Of a stretch of 64,000 bases of DNA, positions 10,567-18,921 are shown piece by piece. The notes beneath the pieces were generated by a model that worked only from the letters and a program-made list of their open reading frames with translations, had not been told where the DNA came from and did no database searches. Positions within the stretch are counted from its first letter, which is position 1, and each line of letters opens with the position of its first letter. The position numbers and the translations under genes are program-made. The DNA is from JAKZVK01 sp965248255 (GTDB taxonomy: Bacteria; Acidobacteriota; Terriglobia; Bryobacterales; UBA6623). The stretch spans positions 1,550,001 through 1,614,000 of the forward strand of contig CBDFIW010000003.1 of the NCBI GenBank assembly GCA_965248255.1. Direction: 5' to 3'.

Positions 10567-11322
10567 TTACAGCGCCGTCCAGCCGCCGTCGATCGAGATC
10601 ACCGAGCCGGTAACGAACTCCGCCTCATCCGAACAGAGGTAAAGAACCATGTGGGCGATCTCTTCAGGCCTGCCCATGCGGCCGATCGGCTGGCGGGCGT
10701 GCACCTCGGCGCGAACCTTGTCCTTCTCGTGGCTGTGGTACTTCTCGAGGTAGCCCTCAACGAAGGGCGTGTGCACGGTGCCGGGACAGATGCAGTTGAC
10801 CCGTAACTTGCCGGCGTAGTCGCCGGCGAGCTGCCGTGTCAGCGCAACCACCGCTCCCTTCGTCGCGCAGTAGGCGAAGCGGCGGCTCACTCCCACCAGC
10901 CCGGCGACGGACCCGAGGTTCACAACGCATCCGTGCTGGGAACTCAGCAGCAAAGGCAGCGCGTGCTTGGTGACCAGGAACACCCCGTCGACGTTGACGC
11001 GAAACACGCGCTGAAAGTCGTCAAGCTTGGTCTCTTCGATGTTGCCGACGTGGGCGATGCCGGCGTTGTTGACGACGATGTCGAGTGCGTCAAGATCCGC
11101 GAAAACTTGCTGAACCGAGGCCGGGTCCGAGACATCCATTTCAACCGCAGCCGCGTTGCCGCCGATCTGCTCGGCCAGCTTCTGAGCGCCGGCCAGTTGC
11201 AGGTCGGCGATGATGACGGATGAGCCCGCTTGCGAGAGGGCCCGAGCCGTCGCCTCGCCGATGCCACTCGCACCGCCGGTTACGAGCGCGCGGCGCCCGT
11301 CGAGTCGAAAGGGGGTGTTCAT
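10567..11322 (-). CDS. short-chain dehydrogenase/reductase
   Basis: A classical SDR of 251 residues. It has the glycine-rich cofactor motif TGGASGIGEA, NNAG at the end of beta-4, and the catalytic Ser-Tyr-Lys set (GSVAGLVG followed by YCATKG). DLQLAG after beta-2 places an Asp where NAD(H) specificity is expected. The C terminus SVISIDGGWTAL is typical. The substrate is probably a secondary alcohol or sugar derivative but cannot be named. It lies 26 bases downstream of the DinB-like gene on the same strand. Confidence 0.9.
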   Translation of the reverse strand: MNTPFRLDGRRALVTGGASGIGEATARALSQAGSSVIIADLQLAGAQKLAEQIGGNAAAVEMDVSDPASVQQVFADLDALDIVVNNAGIAHVGNIEETKLDDFQRVFRVNVDGVFLVTKHALPLLLSSQHGCVVNLGSVAGLVGVSRRFAYCATKGAVVALTRQLAGDYAGKLRVNCICPGTVHTPFVEGYLEKYHSHEKDKVRAEVHARQPIGRMGRPEEIAHMVLYLCSDEAEFVTGSVISIDGGWTAL

Positions 11323-11348
11323 ATGGGGTTAGACTTTCGCGACGCCGG

Positions 11349-12004
11349 CTAGTCGGTCTTGCGGGCCCCGCCGGGAAAGTCGGGTTGGGCCAAGATGTCC
11401 TTGATTTGTTCGCAGTGCCGGAGCTTGTGGTAGGCGATGTAGTAATACCACTGCAAGGCGGTCAGTTCGCCGTACTGCAACTTCTTACTAGGATGCTCGT
11501 AGATGTACCCCTCTAACTCCGGTTGTGACTCAAGCCCTTGCAGCAAACTCCGATGAGCTCGCCGGTAGAACTCGTGTACTTCGGCCTTGCTCTTGAGACG
11601 GTTCGGCGGCTTAAAAGACTCGGCCCGATGCCGCGGGCTGAGCATCAGTCGTCGGACCTTGTTCTCCTTACCCGCTAGGGCTTCCGCTCTGACGAGGTCT
11701 TTTTTGGCATCCAGGGCCCGGAGAACTACTTTCTGAAGGTCGTTCTCGGCCAACGCGACGTGCTCCGCCTCCTCGCCGATCGTGTGGCGCAGCTTGCTGG
11801 TTTTGAACTGCCATTGCTCGTCACTGAGGTTCTCGATGAGCTTCAAAAAGTCTCATGCGATTCCTGATGGACCTTGAGGACAGCCTCCGTCTTCGAAGGA
11901 GTTTGTGCCAGGGCCCGGGACATAGGCCCCGCAACCACGAGCAAACCCACCAACAGCAGTAGGAGCCCGATCACCGTCGACTTGTCTCTTCTGTAAGCAT
12001 TCAT
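11349..12004 (-). pseudogene. exported DinB-like protein, frameshifted
   Basis: The gene begins with a signal peptide (VIGLLLLLVGLLVVAGP, then ALAQ) and continues with a DinB four-helix fold: LSDEQWQFK, an acidic HTIGEEAEHVALAE helix with a metal-binding His, and YHKLRHCEQIKDI near the end. The two parts are in different frames. The break is at a five-T run of the coding strand (11845-11849); one more T would give ETFLKLIENLSDEQW, the usual family sequence. DinB/YfiT proteins bind divalent metal and act as thiol- or S-transferases. It is either a true frameshift or a homopolymer miscall. Confidence 0.75.
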
Positions 12005-12056
12005 GTTCTTCTCCCGCACGATCGGATGGATACCGAACAGCCTCTTCAGGCCCGTC

Positions 12057-12782
12057 CTACCATTTTTCGTAAAGAACGGCTCGCTCGTCAAACCCACGCT
12101 GTGCGAGGTCGGTCCGCACGTCGGCGACCATGGCTTTAGGCCCGCACAGATAGGCGTCGGTGTCGAGGGCTCGCCCGTCGATCACTTCATCGAGGTGGGT
12201 CTGCACGTAGCCTCGCCGCCCGCGCCAATCGTCGCCGCCCCGGCTCAGAGTAGGCTGGAAGCGGAAGTTGGGCCGGCGGCGTTCCAACTCTTCGAACTCC
12301 TCGCGGTAGTAGAGCCAATCCTGGCCACGTGCGCCGAAGAGTAACGTGATCGCACGGCCGCCGCTGCGATCCGTGTCACCGGCCAGCAGGTGCCTCAGCA
12401 TCGATCGCAAAGGAGCGATGCCCGTTCCGGCTGCGAGGAAAAAGGAATCGCGAACCGGCTCGGCGAGACGGAACCGGCCTCCCGGGCCGGTGCATTCGAG
12501 TTCATCGCCCGGCTGCATGTTCTCGAGATACGAGCCGAACACGCTCCCATCCGGCACCGGCCGGATACACAACTCGAAGCGGCCGTCGCCCTCCGGCGCC
12601 GAGCCGATCGAATAGTGGCGCCGGAACGTTTCCTCCCCGAGAGACTTGCGCAAACAGACGTATTGGCCGGGTTCGAAATCAAAGGCCTGACCGTCGGACG
12701 CCTCGAAGACAAAGTGCCTGGCGTCGGGAGCCAGCGCCGCCGATTCAATCAACCGCGCCCGCCGTGGCTGTTGCGTACTCAT
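12057..12782 (-). CDS. ferredoxin/flavodoxin-NADP reductase family protein
   Basis: A 241-residue flavoprotein with an FAD-binding barrel and a Rossmann NAD(P) domain. Visible motifs are RRHYSIGSAPEGD (flavin-binding RxYS), GTGIAPLRSMLRHLL (pyridine nucleotide GTGxAP) and YLCGPKAMV near the C terminus, ending in an aromatic YEKW. It would move electrons between NAD(P)H and a ferredoxin, flavodoxin or oxygenase partner in the cytosol. Its start overlaps the stop of the chelatase gene by four bases, so the two are translationally coupled. Confidence 0.85.
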   Translation of the reverse strand: MSTQQPRRARLIESAALAPDARHFVFEASDGQAFDFEPGQYVCLRKSLGEETFRRHYSIGSAPEGDGRFELCIRPVPDGSVFGSYLENMQPGDELECTGPGGRFRLAEPVRDSFFLAAGTGIAPLRSMLRHLLAGDTDRSGGRAITLLFGARGQDWLYYREEFEELERRRPNFRFQPTLSRGGDDWRGRRGYVQTHLDEVIDGRALDTDAYLCGPKAMVADVRTDLAQRGFDERAVLYEKW

Positions 12783-13162
12783 ACAGAGATGAGCGCTCGC
12801 GCACGGTCCGCCAGGATGTCGACCAGAGCCGGGTGGCCGTCGAGCGGCGGCGTCTCGACGACGTCAACCCCCGGCAGCGTCTCGCGAATGCCGGCCAAGA
12901 TGCGCGGCAGGTCGATGCTCAGATGAACGCCCATAGTCAGGAAGTAGGGGGCCACGATGATTTTCTTGGCGCCTCGCTCCAGGAGCGTTCGCACGGCGGC
13001 TTCGAGGTCGGGTTCCGCCAGCTCGAGGAATGCAGTTTCCCACATCGCGACACCGCAACGCTCGGCAGCCATCTCGGCGGTGCGCCGAACAGCTTCGTTG
13101 GCGTCGACGACGCTTGACCCGTGGGCAAAGATGATCAAGCCCATGGTTCCGTTCGCGGCCAT
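12779..13162 (-). CDS. CbiX/SirB-like sirohydrochlorin or cobalt chelatase, single domain
   Basis: A ~127-residue protein of the CbiX class II chelatase family, which inserts Co or Fe into sirohydrochlorin. The metal ligand HGS appears in IIFAHGSSVVDAN and the second conserved block is APYFLTMGVH. The length fits the short CbiX(S) form that works as a dimer. An internal ATG at 13144 would start right before the first strand and is also plausible. The gene precedes, and overlaps by four bases, an FNR-type reductase; together they may serve tetrapyrrole or electron-transfer metabolism (inference). Confidence 0.75.
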   Translation of the reverse strand: MAANGTMGLIIFAHGSSVVDANEAVRRTAEMAAERCGVAMWETAFLELAEPDLEAAVRTLLERGAKKIIVAPYFLTMGVHLSIDLPRILAGIRETLPGVDVVETPPLDGHPALVDILADRARALISV

Positions 13163-13225
13163 TTGCGCTTAGTCTAGCATCCTGATTCTGAGAACCCACT
13201 CGCCGCTGACCGTGATCCTTCAGTA

Positions 13226-13864
13226 CTAGGCGCCAGGAACGATCAGTGACGGCGGCTCCTCGACGTGCGGCTGGAAATGGAGCCGCAGGAAATCCAGGAA
13301 CGCCCTGCCTCGTGAACGTCCGTTGTCCCGGTCGAGGGCCATGCGATAGAGAAAGACCCAAACCTTCATCACGTCGGAGTCACGGGTGCGGGCAAAGCCT
13401 GCCGAACGAGTCTGCTCTTCGATGAAGCCAATGACGGCTTCCTGCGCGCGGTCGAAGATCCGGCGAGCGTAGATCGAGTCGGGTTTCGAATCGTAGTAGA
13501 TTCCACTCTCGCGGGTTTTGTAGCTGCGGGTAAGAGCATCGAGTGCTTGCCGCAGATCCTCGTCGGTAGCACCGGTGGTCGCGACGGCGCCCTCAAGAAC
13601 CTCCCGCCCGCAGAGTTCGAGAAGCGGGGCATGATCGCGCAAGAAGCTTTCCTCGATGCGGACTTCCTTGTAGGGGAAGTCTTTGGGGTGCAGGCCTTCG
13701 CGGTGTTTGTAGTCGTTCTCGCGGCTCTCCTGCAGATACGGGCAGTCGAAAGGGCAGTCGATGGTGACTTCGCGATGCTCCCCGCAGCAGCGGGTACAAA
13801 TCTTGGCGGCCTTGGCCGGACAGAGCCGTTTGGCCTTGCGCTTCTCGCAAACCGGACAAGCCAT
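13226..13864 (-). CDS. cysteine-rich zinc-binding protein of unknown function
   Basis: About 212 residues. The N terminus has an unusually dense set of cysteines: ACPVCEKRKAKRLCP, ICTRCCGEHR, then DCPFDCPYLQ, suggesting two or three zinc sites or a Fe-S-like knuckle. The rest is predicted helical, with no recognised catalytic motif. I start at the ATG directly before the cysteines (13864); an upstream ATG at 13915 adds 17 unremarkable residues. Similar cysteine patterns occur in acidobacterial hypothetical proteins (recollection, unverified). It stands alone, close to the tRNA gene on the other strand. Confidence 0.65.
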   Translation of the reverse strand: MACPVCEKRKAKRLCPAKAAKICTRCCGEHREVTIDCPFDCPYLQESRENDYKHREGLHPKDFPYKEVRIEESFLRDHAPLLELCGREVLEGAVATTGATDEDLRQALDALTRSYKTRESGIYYDSKPDSIYARRIFDRAQEAVIGFIEEQTRSAGFARTRDSDVMKVWVFLYRMALDRDNGRSRGRAFLDFLRLHFQPHVEEPPSLIVPGA

Positions 13865-14027
13865 CTCGCCATTATATTGGTTGGGTGTTTCGGGCCGACG
13901 GCCCGGGAATGGCAACGTGTCAGGGTCACGGGCTGGACCTTATGGACGGATTAGGGACCTCCTGAACCTCTTTGGCGAATCCGGTTGCGAACAGAGCCCT
14001 GAAACCCGCGTGATAGAATCGAGCCGA

Positions 14028-14103
14028 GGGCCCTTAGCTCAGTGGTTAGAGCTGCGGACTCATAATCCGTCGGTCGTAGGTTCGAATCCTACAGGGCCCA
14101 CCA
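14028..14103 (+). tRNA. tRNA-Ile2 (CAT anticodon, lysidine type)
   Basis: A complete 76-base cloverleaf: acceptor stem GGGCCCT/AGGGCCC, D arm TTAGCTCAGTGGTTAGAGC, anticodon stem GCGGA/TCCGT with loop CTCATAA (anticodon CAT), T arm with GGTTCGAATCC, discriminator A and an encoded CCA. The overall sequence resembles bacterial tRNA-Ile2, whose C34 is changed to lysidine by TilS to read AUA, rather than elongator tRNA-Met; the assignment rests on that resemblance. Confidence 0.9.
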
Positions 14104-14260
14104 CATAGAACTGAAGGCGTGAGCGTGCGTCGGGTCCGTTCCAGCGGTCGAGGTCGCCGTTGCGGTTGGAAGCGACAGCGGCCCGTCTAGTCCGACACCC
14201 GTCTGCGGCTGTTCTATCAGTACAAACCCATCAGTGGTCTTCGGGGTACGGTTGCCTGAG

Positions 14261-16144
14261 TTACGGCTTGATGCGGAGGACAAGGTGGGAGGGGTGCTTC
14301 GCCGAGCGATAGAGCCGCTGGGTGGCTTGTTGGAAGTCGGACTCTCTGGCTTGGTAGATGTCGACAAACTTCTGAGGGTTGCGGTCGACCAGCGGAAACC
14401 AGGTGCTTTGCACTTGGATCATGATGCGATGACCCGCGAGGTAAGTGTGATAGCGGTCGAGCAGGTCGAACTCTAGTTGGGTGACCTGGTTGGGGACCAA
14501 GGGCTCAGGAACGGTGAAACTGTTGCGGAACTTGGCGCGCATCACCATACCCGCCACCAGCATTTGAAAGTCGCCCATCTCCGTACCACGATCGTTCGGC
14601 GTCGTGTCGCCTGGAAAGACGTCAATCAACTTCACGATCCAATCCGAGTCGGTGCCGGTGGTGGAAACGAAGAGGCTCGCCGGCATCGGACCGGCGATGG
14701 TGACGTCTTCGCTCAAGGCATCACTTTCATAGACGAGCACGTCGGGGCGCGTCGAGGCGAAGCGCTGATCCTCCACCAGGTACTCATGACCCAGGTCGGT
14801 GCGGATCGTGGCCGTGTAAGGGACGGGCTTGGCAGGATCGCTCACGTAAGTGTCGTAGGCGCGAGAATCGGTCTTCTGCGGCAGGTCGAAGGATAGTTTC
14901 CCTCCCGCGTGGAAGTAGAGCTTCTTCGGAGCGAAGTCCTTCGGAGGCCACTCGTCATGAGTGTGCCAGCGGTTGCCACCGGTCTCAAAGACGACGGCTT
15001 CGGGTGAGGTCCAATCTCCTTTGTTCTTGAGGTAGTGGCTGAAGAAGGGGTATTCGATCTCTTCCTTGAAGTAGTGCGAGGTCTTCGAGCCGAAGTCGAT
15101 CTCGCCGAGGCGGTCACCGTCCTGGTGGCCCCAGGCTCCGTGTCGCCAGGGTCCGACGACGAGGCTACTTTGGTTCCGAGAGGTCTCCTTTTCGATCTTG
15201 TTGTAGATCGAGATCGGTCCGTAGAAGTCTTCCGAATCAAACCAGCCCGTGACGCTCAGCACGGCATGACGGATGTTCGTGAGGTGGGGCACAAGAGTTT
15301 GTTTCCGCCAGTAGTCGTCGTACGTGCCGTGTTCCATGAACTCGTTCCACTCGCGGATCTTGCCGTGGAAATAGAGCTCATTGATCCGCGAGAGGGGGCC
15401 GACGTCGAGCAGAAACTTGTAGCCCCATGGCGTGCCGTACTCGAAGGGGAAGTCGGCGGCCCGGTCGCGCCGGAGGCCCAACTGGCTGGGCAACCAGGAG
15501 AGGCCGATGAGTGGGCGGAAGGCGCCGTTGTGATGCCAATCGTCCCAAAGAAACATGTCGGTCGGCGAGGCTTGCGGCGACGAGGCCTTGAGCGCGGGGT
15601 GGGCGTCGATCATGCCCATGGCCGCTTCCCAGCCCGGGTAGGAGATGCCCCACTGCCCGACGCGCCCGCTGTGGTTCGGGATGTTGGCGAGCAGCCACTC
15701 GATCGTGTCGTAGGTGTCGCTGCTTTCGTCGACAGCGGCGGGCCCTTGCTTATCGGGCCCTTGCTTGTGGGGCCCTTGTTTGTGGGGATTGTGGGGCTTG
15801 ATCAGCTCAAACTCGCCTTCGGACTCATACCGGCCCCGCACGTCTTGGAACACGAAGATGTAGCCGTCCCGGTCGAAGGCGTCCGAGGGCCCGAGCTGGT
15901 CGCGATACTCGTTGGGGCCGTAGGGCGCGATGGAGTAAGGAGAGCGGTTTAGCAGGATGGGGTAGGTTTGGGAGGTGTCCTTGGGCGAGTAGACGATGGT
16001 AAACAGCTCGGCGCCGTCCCGTGTCGGGATGCGGTGCTCGGTTTTGTCGTAATGATCCTTGAGGTTGAGTTCGCCTGAAGGAGGGTTCGAACAAGCGCAG
16101 AGACCCACAAGGCCGGCAACCGCAATCCAACGTCTGGGATTCAT
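14261..16144 (-). CDS. CocE/NonD family hydrolase, lipoprotein
   Basis: A ~627-residue alpha/beta hydrolase of the X-Pro dipeptidyl-peptidase/cocaine esterase family. A signal ending in VGLCACSNPP is a lipobox. The nucleophile elbow is GQWGISYPGWEA, preceded by VFQDVRGRYESEGEF, and the C-terminal jelly-roll (PXPP_C) domain runs from about PMPASLFVSTTG to the end. It probably cleaves peptide or ester bonds in the envelope. An odd five-residue tandem repeat (HKQGP, HKQGP, DKQGP) lies between the oxyanion strand and the nucleophile. Start at 16144 gives the lipoprotein signal. Confidence 0.85.
   Translation of the reverse strand: MNPRRWIAVAGLVGLCACSNPPSGELNLKDHYDKTEHRIPTRDGAELFTIVYSPKDTSQTYPILLNRSPYSIAPYGPNEYRDQLGPSDAFDRDGYIFVFQDVRGRYESEGEFELIKPHNPHKQGPHKQGPDKQGPAAVDESSDTYDTIEWLLANIPNHSGRVGQWGISYPGWEAAMGMIDAHPALKASSPQASPTDMFLWDDWHHNGAFRPLIGLSWLPSQLGLRRDRAADFPFEYGTPWGYKFLLDVGPLSRINELYFHGKIREWNEFMEHGTYDDYWRKQTLVPHLTNIRHAVLSVTGWFDSEDFYGPISIYNKIEKETSRNQSSLVVGPWRHGAWGHQDGDRLGEIDFGSKTSHYFKEEIEYPFFSHYLKNKGDWTSPEAVVFETGGNRWHTHDEWPPKDFAPKKLYFHAGGKLSFDLPQKTDSRAYDTYVSDPAKPVPYTATIRTDLGHEYLVEDQRFASTRPDVLVYESDALSEDVTIAGPMPASLFVSTTGTDSDWIVKLIDVFPGDTTPNDRGTEMGDFQMLVAGMVMRAKFRNSFTVPEPLVPNQVTQLEFDLLDRYHTYLAGHRIMIQVQSTWFPLVDRNPQKFVDIYQARESDFQQATQRLYRSAKHPSHLVLRIKP
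15741..15787. repeat. 15-base tandem repeat inside the CocE-type gene
   Basis: Three slightly diverged 15-base units beginning GGCCCTTG, plus a degenerate fourth, encode the (H/D)KQGP repeat. The unit length is a multiple of three, so copy-number changes would keep the frame. Confidence 0.75.
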
Positions 16145-16224
16145 TGGTCCAGGGTACGCAGGATTGTACCGCACGCAACGCCGGCAGCGGCCCGGTCGAA
16201 CCTCATATACTGTCCAAATCGCTC

Positions 16225-18291
16225 ATGGGGAAGCTAGTCGGGGTCGATATCGGGGGGACGTTTACCGATGTGGTCGTGCTCGACCTGGAGAGCGAGTCGC
16301 TCGAGATCGGCAAGGTCGCGAGCACGCCGGATGACCCCTCTCGTGCTTTGCCGGCGGGGCTCGACTTGGCCGACGTCTCCTGCGCCGACATCGAGTTGGT
16401 GGTGCACGGAACGACCGTGGCGACGAACGCGATCCTCGAGCGCAAGGGCGGGCGCTGCGGGCTAATTGCCACGCGGGGGTTCCGCGACATCCTTGAGCTG
16501 CGGCGCCGGGACCGGCCGCACGTCTACGGCCTGACCGGATCGTATGAGCCGCTCATTCCGCGCTATCACCGGCTGGAAGTGACCGAGCGTATGTCGGCGC
16601 AGGGTGAGGTGCTGACCGCCCTGGACGAAGACGGACTGATCGAAGCGGCCGAGCGCCTGGCCGGCGAGGGCGTCGAAGCGATCGTGCTCAGCTTCCTGAA
16701 CTCCTACATCAATCCAGAGCATGAGCAGCGGGCGAAAGCCGTCTTGGAGCGCCACCGGCCTGAGCTTCCCGTCGTCGCGTCTTCGGACGTGCTGCCGCTG
16801 TTTCGCGAGTTCGAGCGCACCAGCACGGCGGTTGTCAACGCTTACGTACAGCCGGTGGTGGGCCGCTACCTGGATCGGCTGCAGGGACGGCTGCGGGAGC
16901 GCGGATACGGGAAGGACCTGCTCATCATGCAGTCGAACGGCGGCATGATGTCCGCCGAAGCCGCCGGGCGGCTTTCGGTGAACACGGTGCTTTCGGGTCC
17001 CGCGGCGGGCGTAATTGCAGCTACCAAGATTGCCGCCGAGAGCGGCTTTGACAACTTGATTGCCTACGACATGGGGGGTACGAGCCTCGACGTGTCGCTG
17101 GTGGTCGAGGGCAGTCCCATGCTCTCAAGCGGCCGGGAGCTGGAGTTCGGCATCCCGATCATGGTGTCGATGATCGACATCCACACGGTGGGAGCCGGGG
17201 GCGGCAGTATCGCGCGGGTGGATTCGGGCGGCGTGCTGCAGGTGGGTCCGCAGAGCGCCGGGGCCGAGCCGGGGCCGGTTTGCTGCGGACGGGGAGGGGA
17301 GGAACCGACCGTCACCGACGCCAACGTGGTGTTGGGGCGGATCAACCCGCACTACCCGATTGCGGGAGAGGAAGGGTTTGCGCTCGACGTTGCCCGCGCC
17401 CGTACTGTAATCGAGGAGCAGATCGGAAAGCCGCTCGGCCTTTCGATCGAAGAGGCCGCCTCCGCTGTCGTTACTGTTGCCCATAATCACATCTCCGGAA
17501 GCATCCGCCGCATCTCGATTGACCGCGGACACGACCCGCGCGACTTCTCTCTGTTTGCGTTTGGTGGTGGTGGGCCGCTCTTCATCAGCTTTCTGCTACG
17601 TGAGACCGGCGCGCGGCGGGGGATTGTGCCGTTCTATCCAGGGATCGCGTCGGCTTGGGGATGCGCCATCGCCGACTTGCGGCGCGACTTCGTCACGATG
17701 GTGAATCGCCGGCTGCGGGACGTGGAACCCGATGACATGGAGGCGATCTTTCAAGAGCATCAACGGGACGGGGAGGAGTTCCTCCAGAGAGAGAACGTTG
17801 TGCTGGATCGGGTCAGCATTCTGCGGGAGGCTGAACTTTCCTACGAGGGGCAGACGCACTTGATTCGTACTTCCCTTCCGGCTGGGCCACTGACTCGCGA
17901 GCAAGTGGAAGCGAGCTTTCGCGAGGCGTACGTGCGCCGCTTCGGGCGCGTGGCCGAACAATTCGAGGGGTTGCAGGACCTGCTCGCGCGGATGCCGGTC
18001 CGCCTGATGAACCTGCGAACATCGGTGATCGGTGTGCGTTCGGACATCTTGCTCAGGGAGCGGCTGCCTGAGGCGCGAACTTCGTTGCGAGAGGCATCGA
18101 AGGGCACGAGGGCGGTCTACGTCGACGGGCGGTTCGTCGAGTGCCAGACGTATGAGCGGGCGGCGCTGCCGCGAGGCGCTGAGCTGGCCGGTCCGGCTGT
18201 GATCGAGCAGCCCGATACAACGACCTGGCTCGAGCCCGACACACACGCCCGAGTTGATGACGCGGGGAATCTGTTGGTCGAAGTGAGCTAA
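16225..18291 (+). CDS. hyuA: hydantoinase/oxoprolinase family, subunit A
   Basis: A 688-residue ATP-dependent amidohydrolase subunit of the HyuA/N-methylhydantoinase A family. The actin-like phosphate loop is at the N terminus (LVGVDIGGTFTDVVV), the second ATPase signature is AYDMGGTSLDVSL, and FAFGGGGPLF follows. The partner HyuB gene lies 630 bases downstream with a small lipoprotein gene between. Together A and B hydrolyse cyclic amides such as hydantoins or 5-oxoproline at the cost of ATP; the exact substrate cannot be told. ATG 16225 starts directly at the first strand, so it is preferred to the upstream start at 16144. Confidence 0.9.
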   Translation: MGKLVGVDIGGTFTDVVVLDLESESLEIGKVASTPDDPSRALPAGLDLADVSCADIELVVHGTTVATNAILERKGGRCGLIATRGFRDILELRRRDRPHVYGLTGSYEPLIPRYHRLEVTERMSAQGEVLTALDEDGLIEAAERLAGEGVEAIVLSFLNSYINPEHEQRAKAVLERHRPELPVVASSDVLPLFREFERTSTAVVNAYVQPVVGRYLDRLQGRLRERGYGKDLLIMQSNGGMMSAEAAGRLSVNTVLSGPAAGVIAATKIAAESGFDNLIAYDMGGTSLDVSLVVEGSPMLSSGRELEFGIPIMVSMIDIHTVGAGGGSIARVDSGGVLQVGPQSAGAEPGPVCCGRGGEEPTVTDANVVLGRINPHYPIAGEEGFALDVARARTVIEEQIGKPLGLSIEEAASAVVTVAHNHISGSIRRISIDRGHDPRDFSLFAFGGGGPLFISFLLRETGARRGIVPFYPGIASAWGCAIADLRRDFVTMVNRRLRDVEPDDMEAIFQEHQRDGEEFLQRENVVLDRVSILREAELSYEGQTHLIRTSLPAGPLTREQVEASFREAYVRRFGRVAEQFEGLQDLLARMPVRLMNLRTSVIGVRSDILLRERLPEARTSLREASKGTRAVYVDGRFVECQTYERAALPRGAELAGPAVIEQPDTTTWLEPDTHARVDDAGNLLVEVS

Positions 18292-18389
18292 CGGCATTGC
18301 CAGATCAAGCTTGCACTGTGCCGCGGCTTACTAGAATGCTTGCCTTTCGGTGGCTCGCGTCGGATACTGTGCCTCTGGAGGATACGATC

Positions 18390-18896
18390 ATGAAACTTTC
18401 TCTTCGCACGATGTTCATCCTGGGCTGTGTGCTGCTAGCAACCGCTTGCTCACCCGCCGGTCCGACACCGGAGCAAGTCGAGGCTGAGAAAGCCGAGGCC
18501 GAGGCTGCACTCAGCAGCCTGCTCGACGAATTCGAGACAACCTACAACACGAATGACGCGTCCGCGCTCGCAACTCTGTACGCCGAGGATGCAGTCTTCA
18601 TGCCTGGCAACCAGCCTACAGTCTCCGGCCGGCAGCAGATCGGGACCTGGTTTGGTGGCGTCTTTGACCAGTTCACCGCCAAGCTTACGATTTCCTCGGA
18701 AGAGCATCAGGTCGCCGGCGACTTGGGGTTCGATCGGGGTACCTACTCTGTCTCCCGGACGCCCAAGGCTGGTGGTGACCCGATGGAGGAGAACGGTAGG
18801 TACCTGGTGGTTCTCCAACGTCAACCCGACGGCACTTGGAAAGTTGCCCGCGACATCGACAACAGCAGCAGTCCGCCTCCCGGCGGGGAGGACTGA
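18390..18896 (+). CDS. small lipoprotein with SnoaL/DUF4440-like fold
   Basis: A 168-residue protein with a lipobox (VLLATACSPAG), a short acidic coiled segment rich in Glu/Ala, and a cystatin-like alpha+beta domain with the DUF4440/SnoaL pattern (DASALATLYAEDAVFMPG, a WF(G/E) turn, and a C-terminal DGTWKVARDI strand). A GGAGGA site lies eight bases before ATG 18390. The family often acts as a ligand-binding or ketosteroid-isomerase-like domain, but no catalytic residues can be assigned. Its place between hyuA and hyuB is unusual. Confidence 0.8.
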   Translation: MKLSLRTMFILGCVLLATACSPAGPTPEQVEAEKAEAEAALSSLLDEFETTYNTNDASALATLYAEDAVFMPGNQPTVSGRQQIGTWFGGVFDQFTAKLTISSEEHQVAGDLGFDRGTYSVSRTPKAGGDPMEENGRYLVVLQRQPDGTWKVARDIDNSSSPPPGGED

Positions 18897-18921
18897 GCGG
18901 CGTTATCCCTCCGCACTCGAG

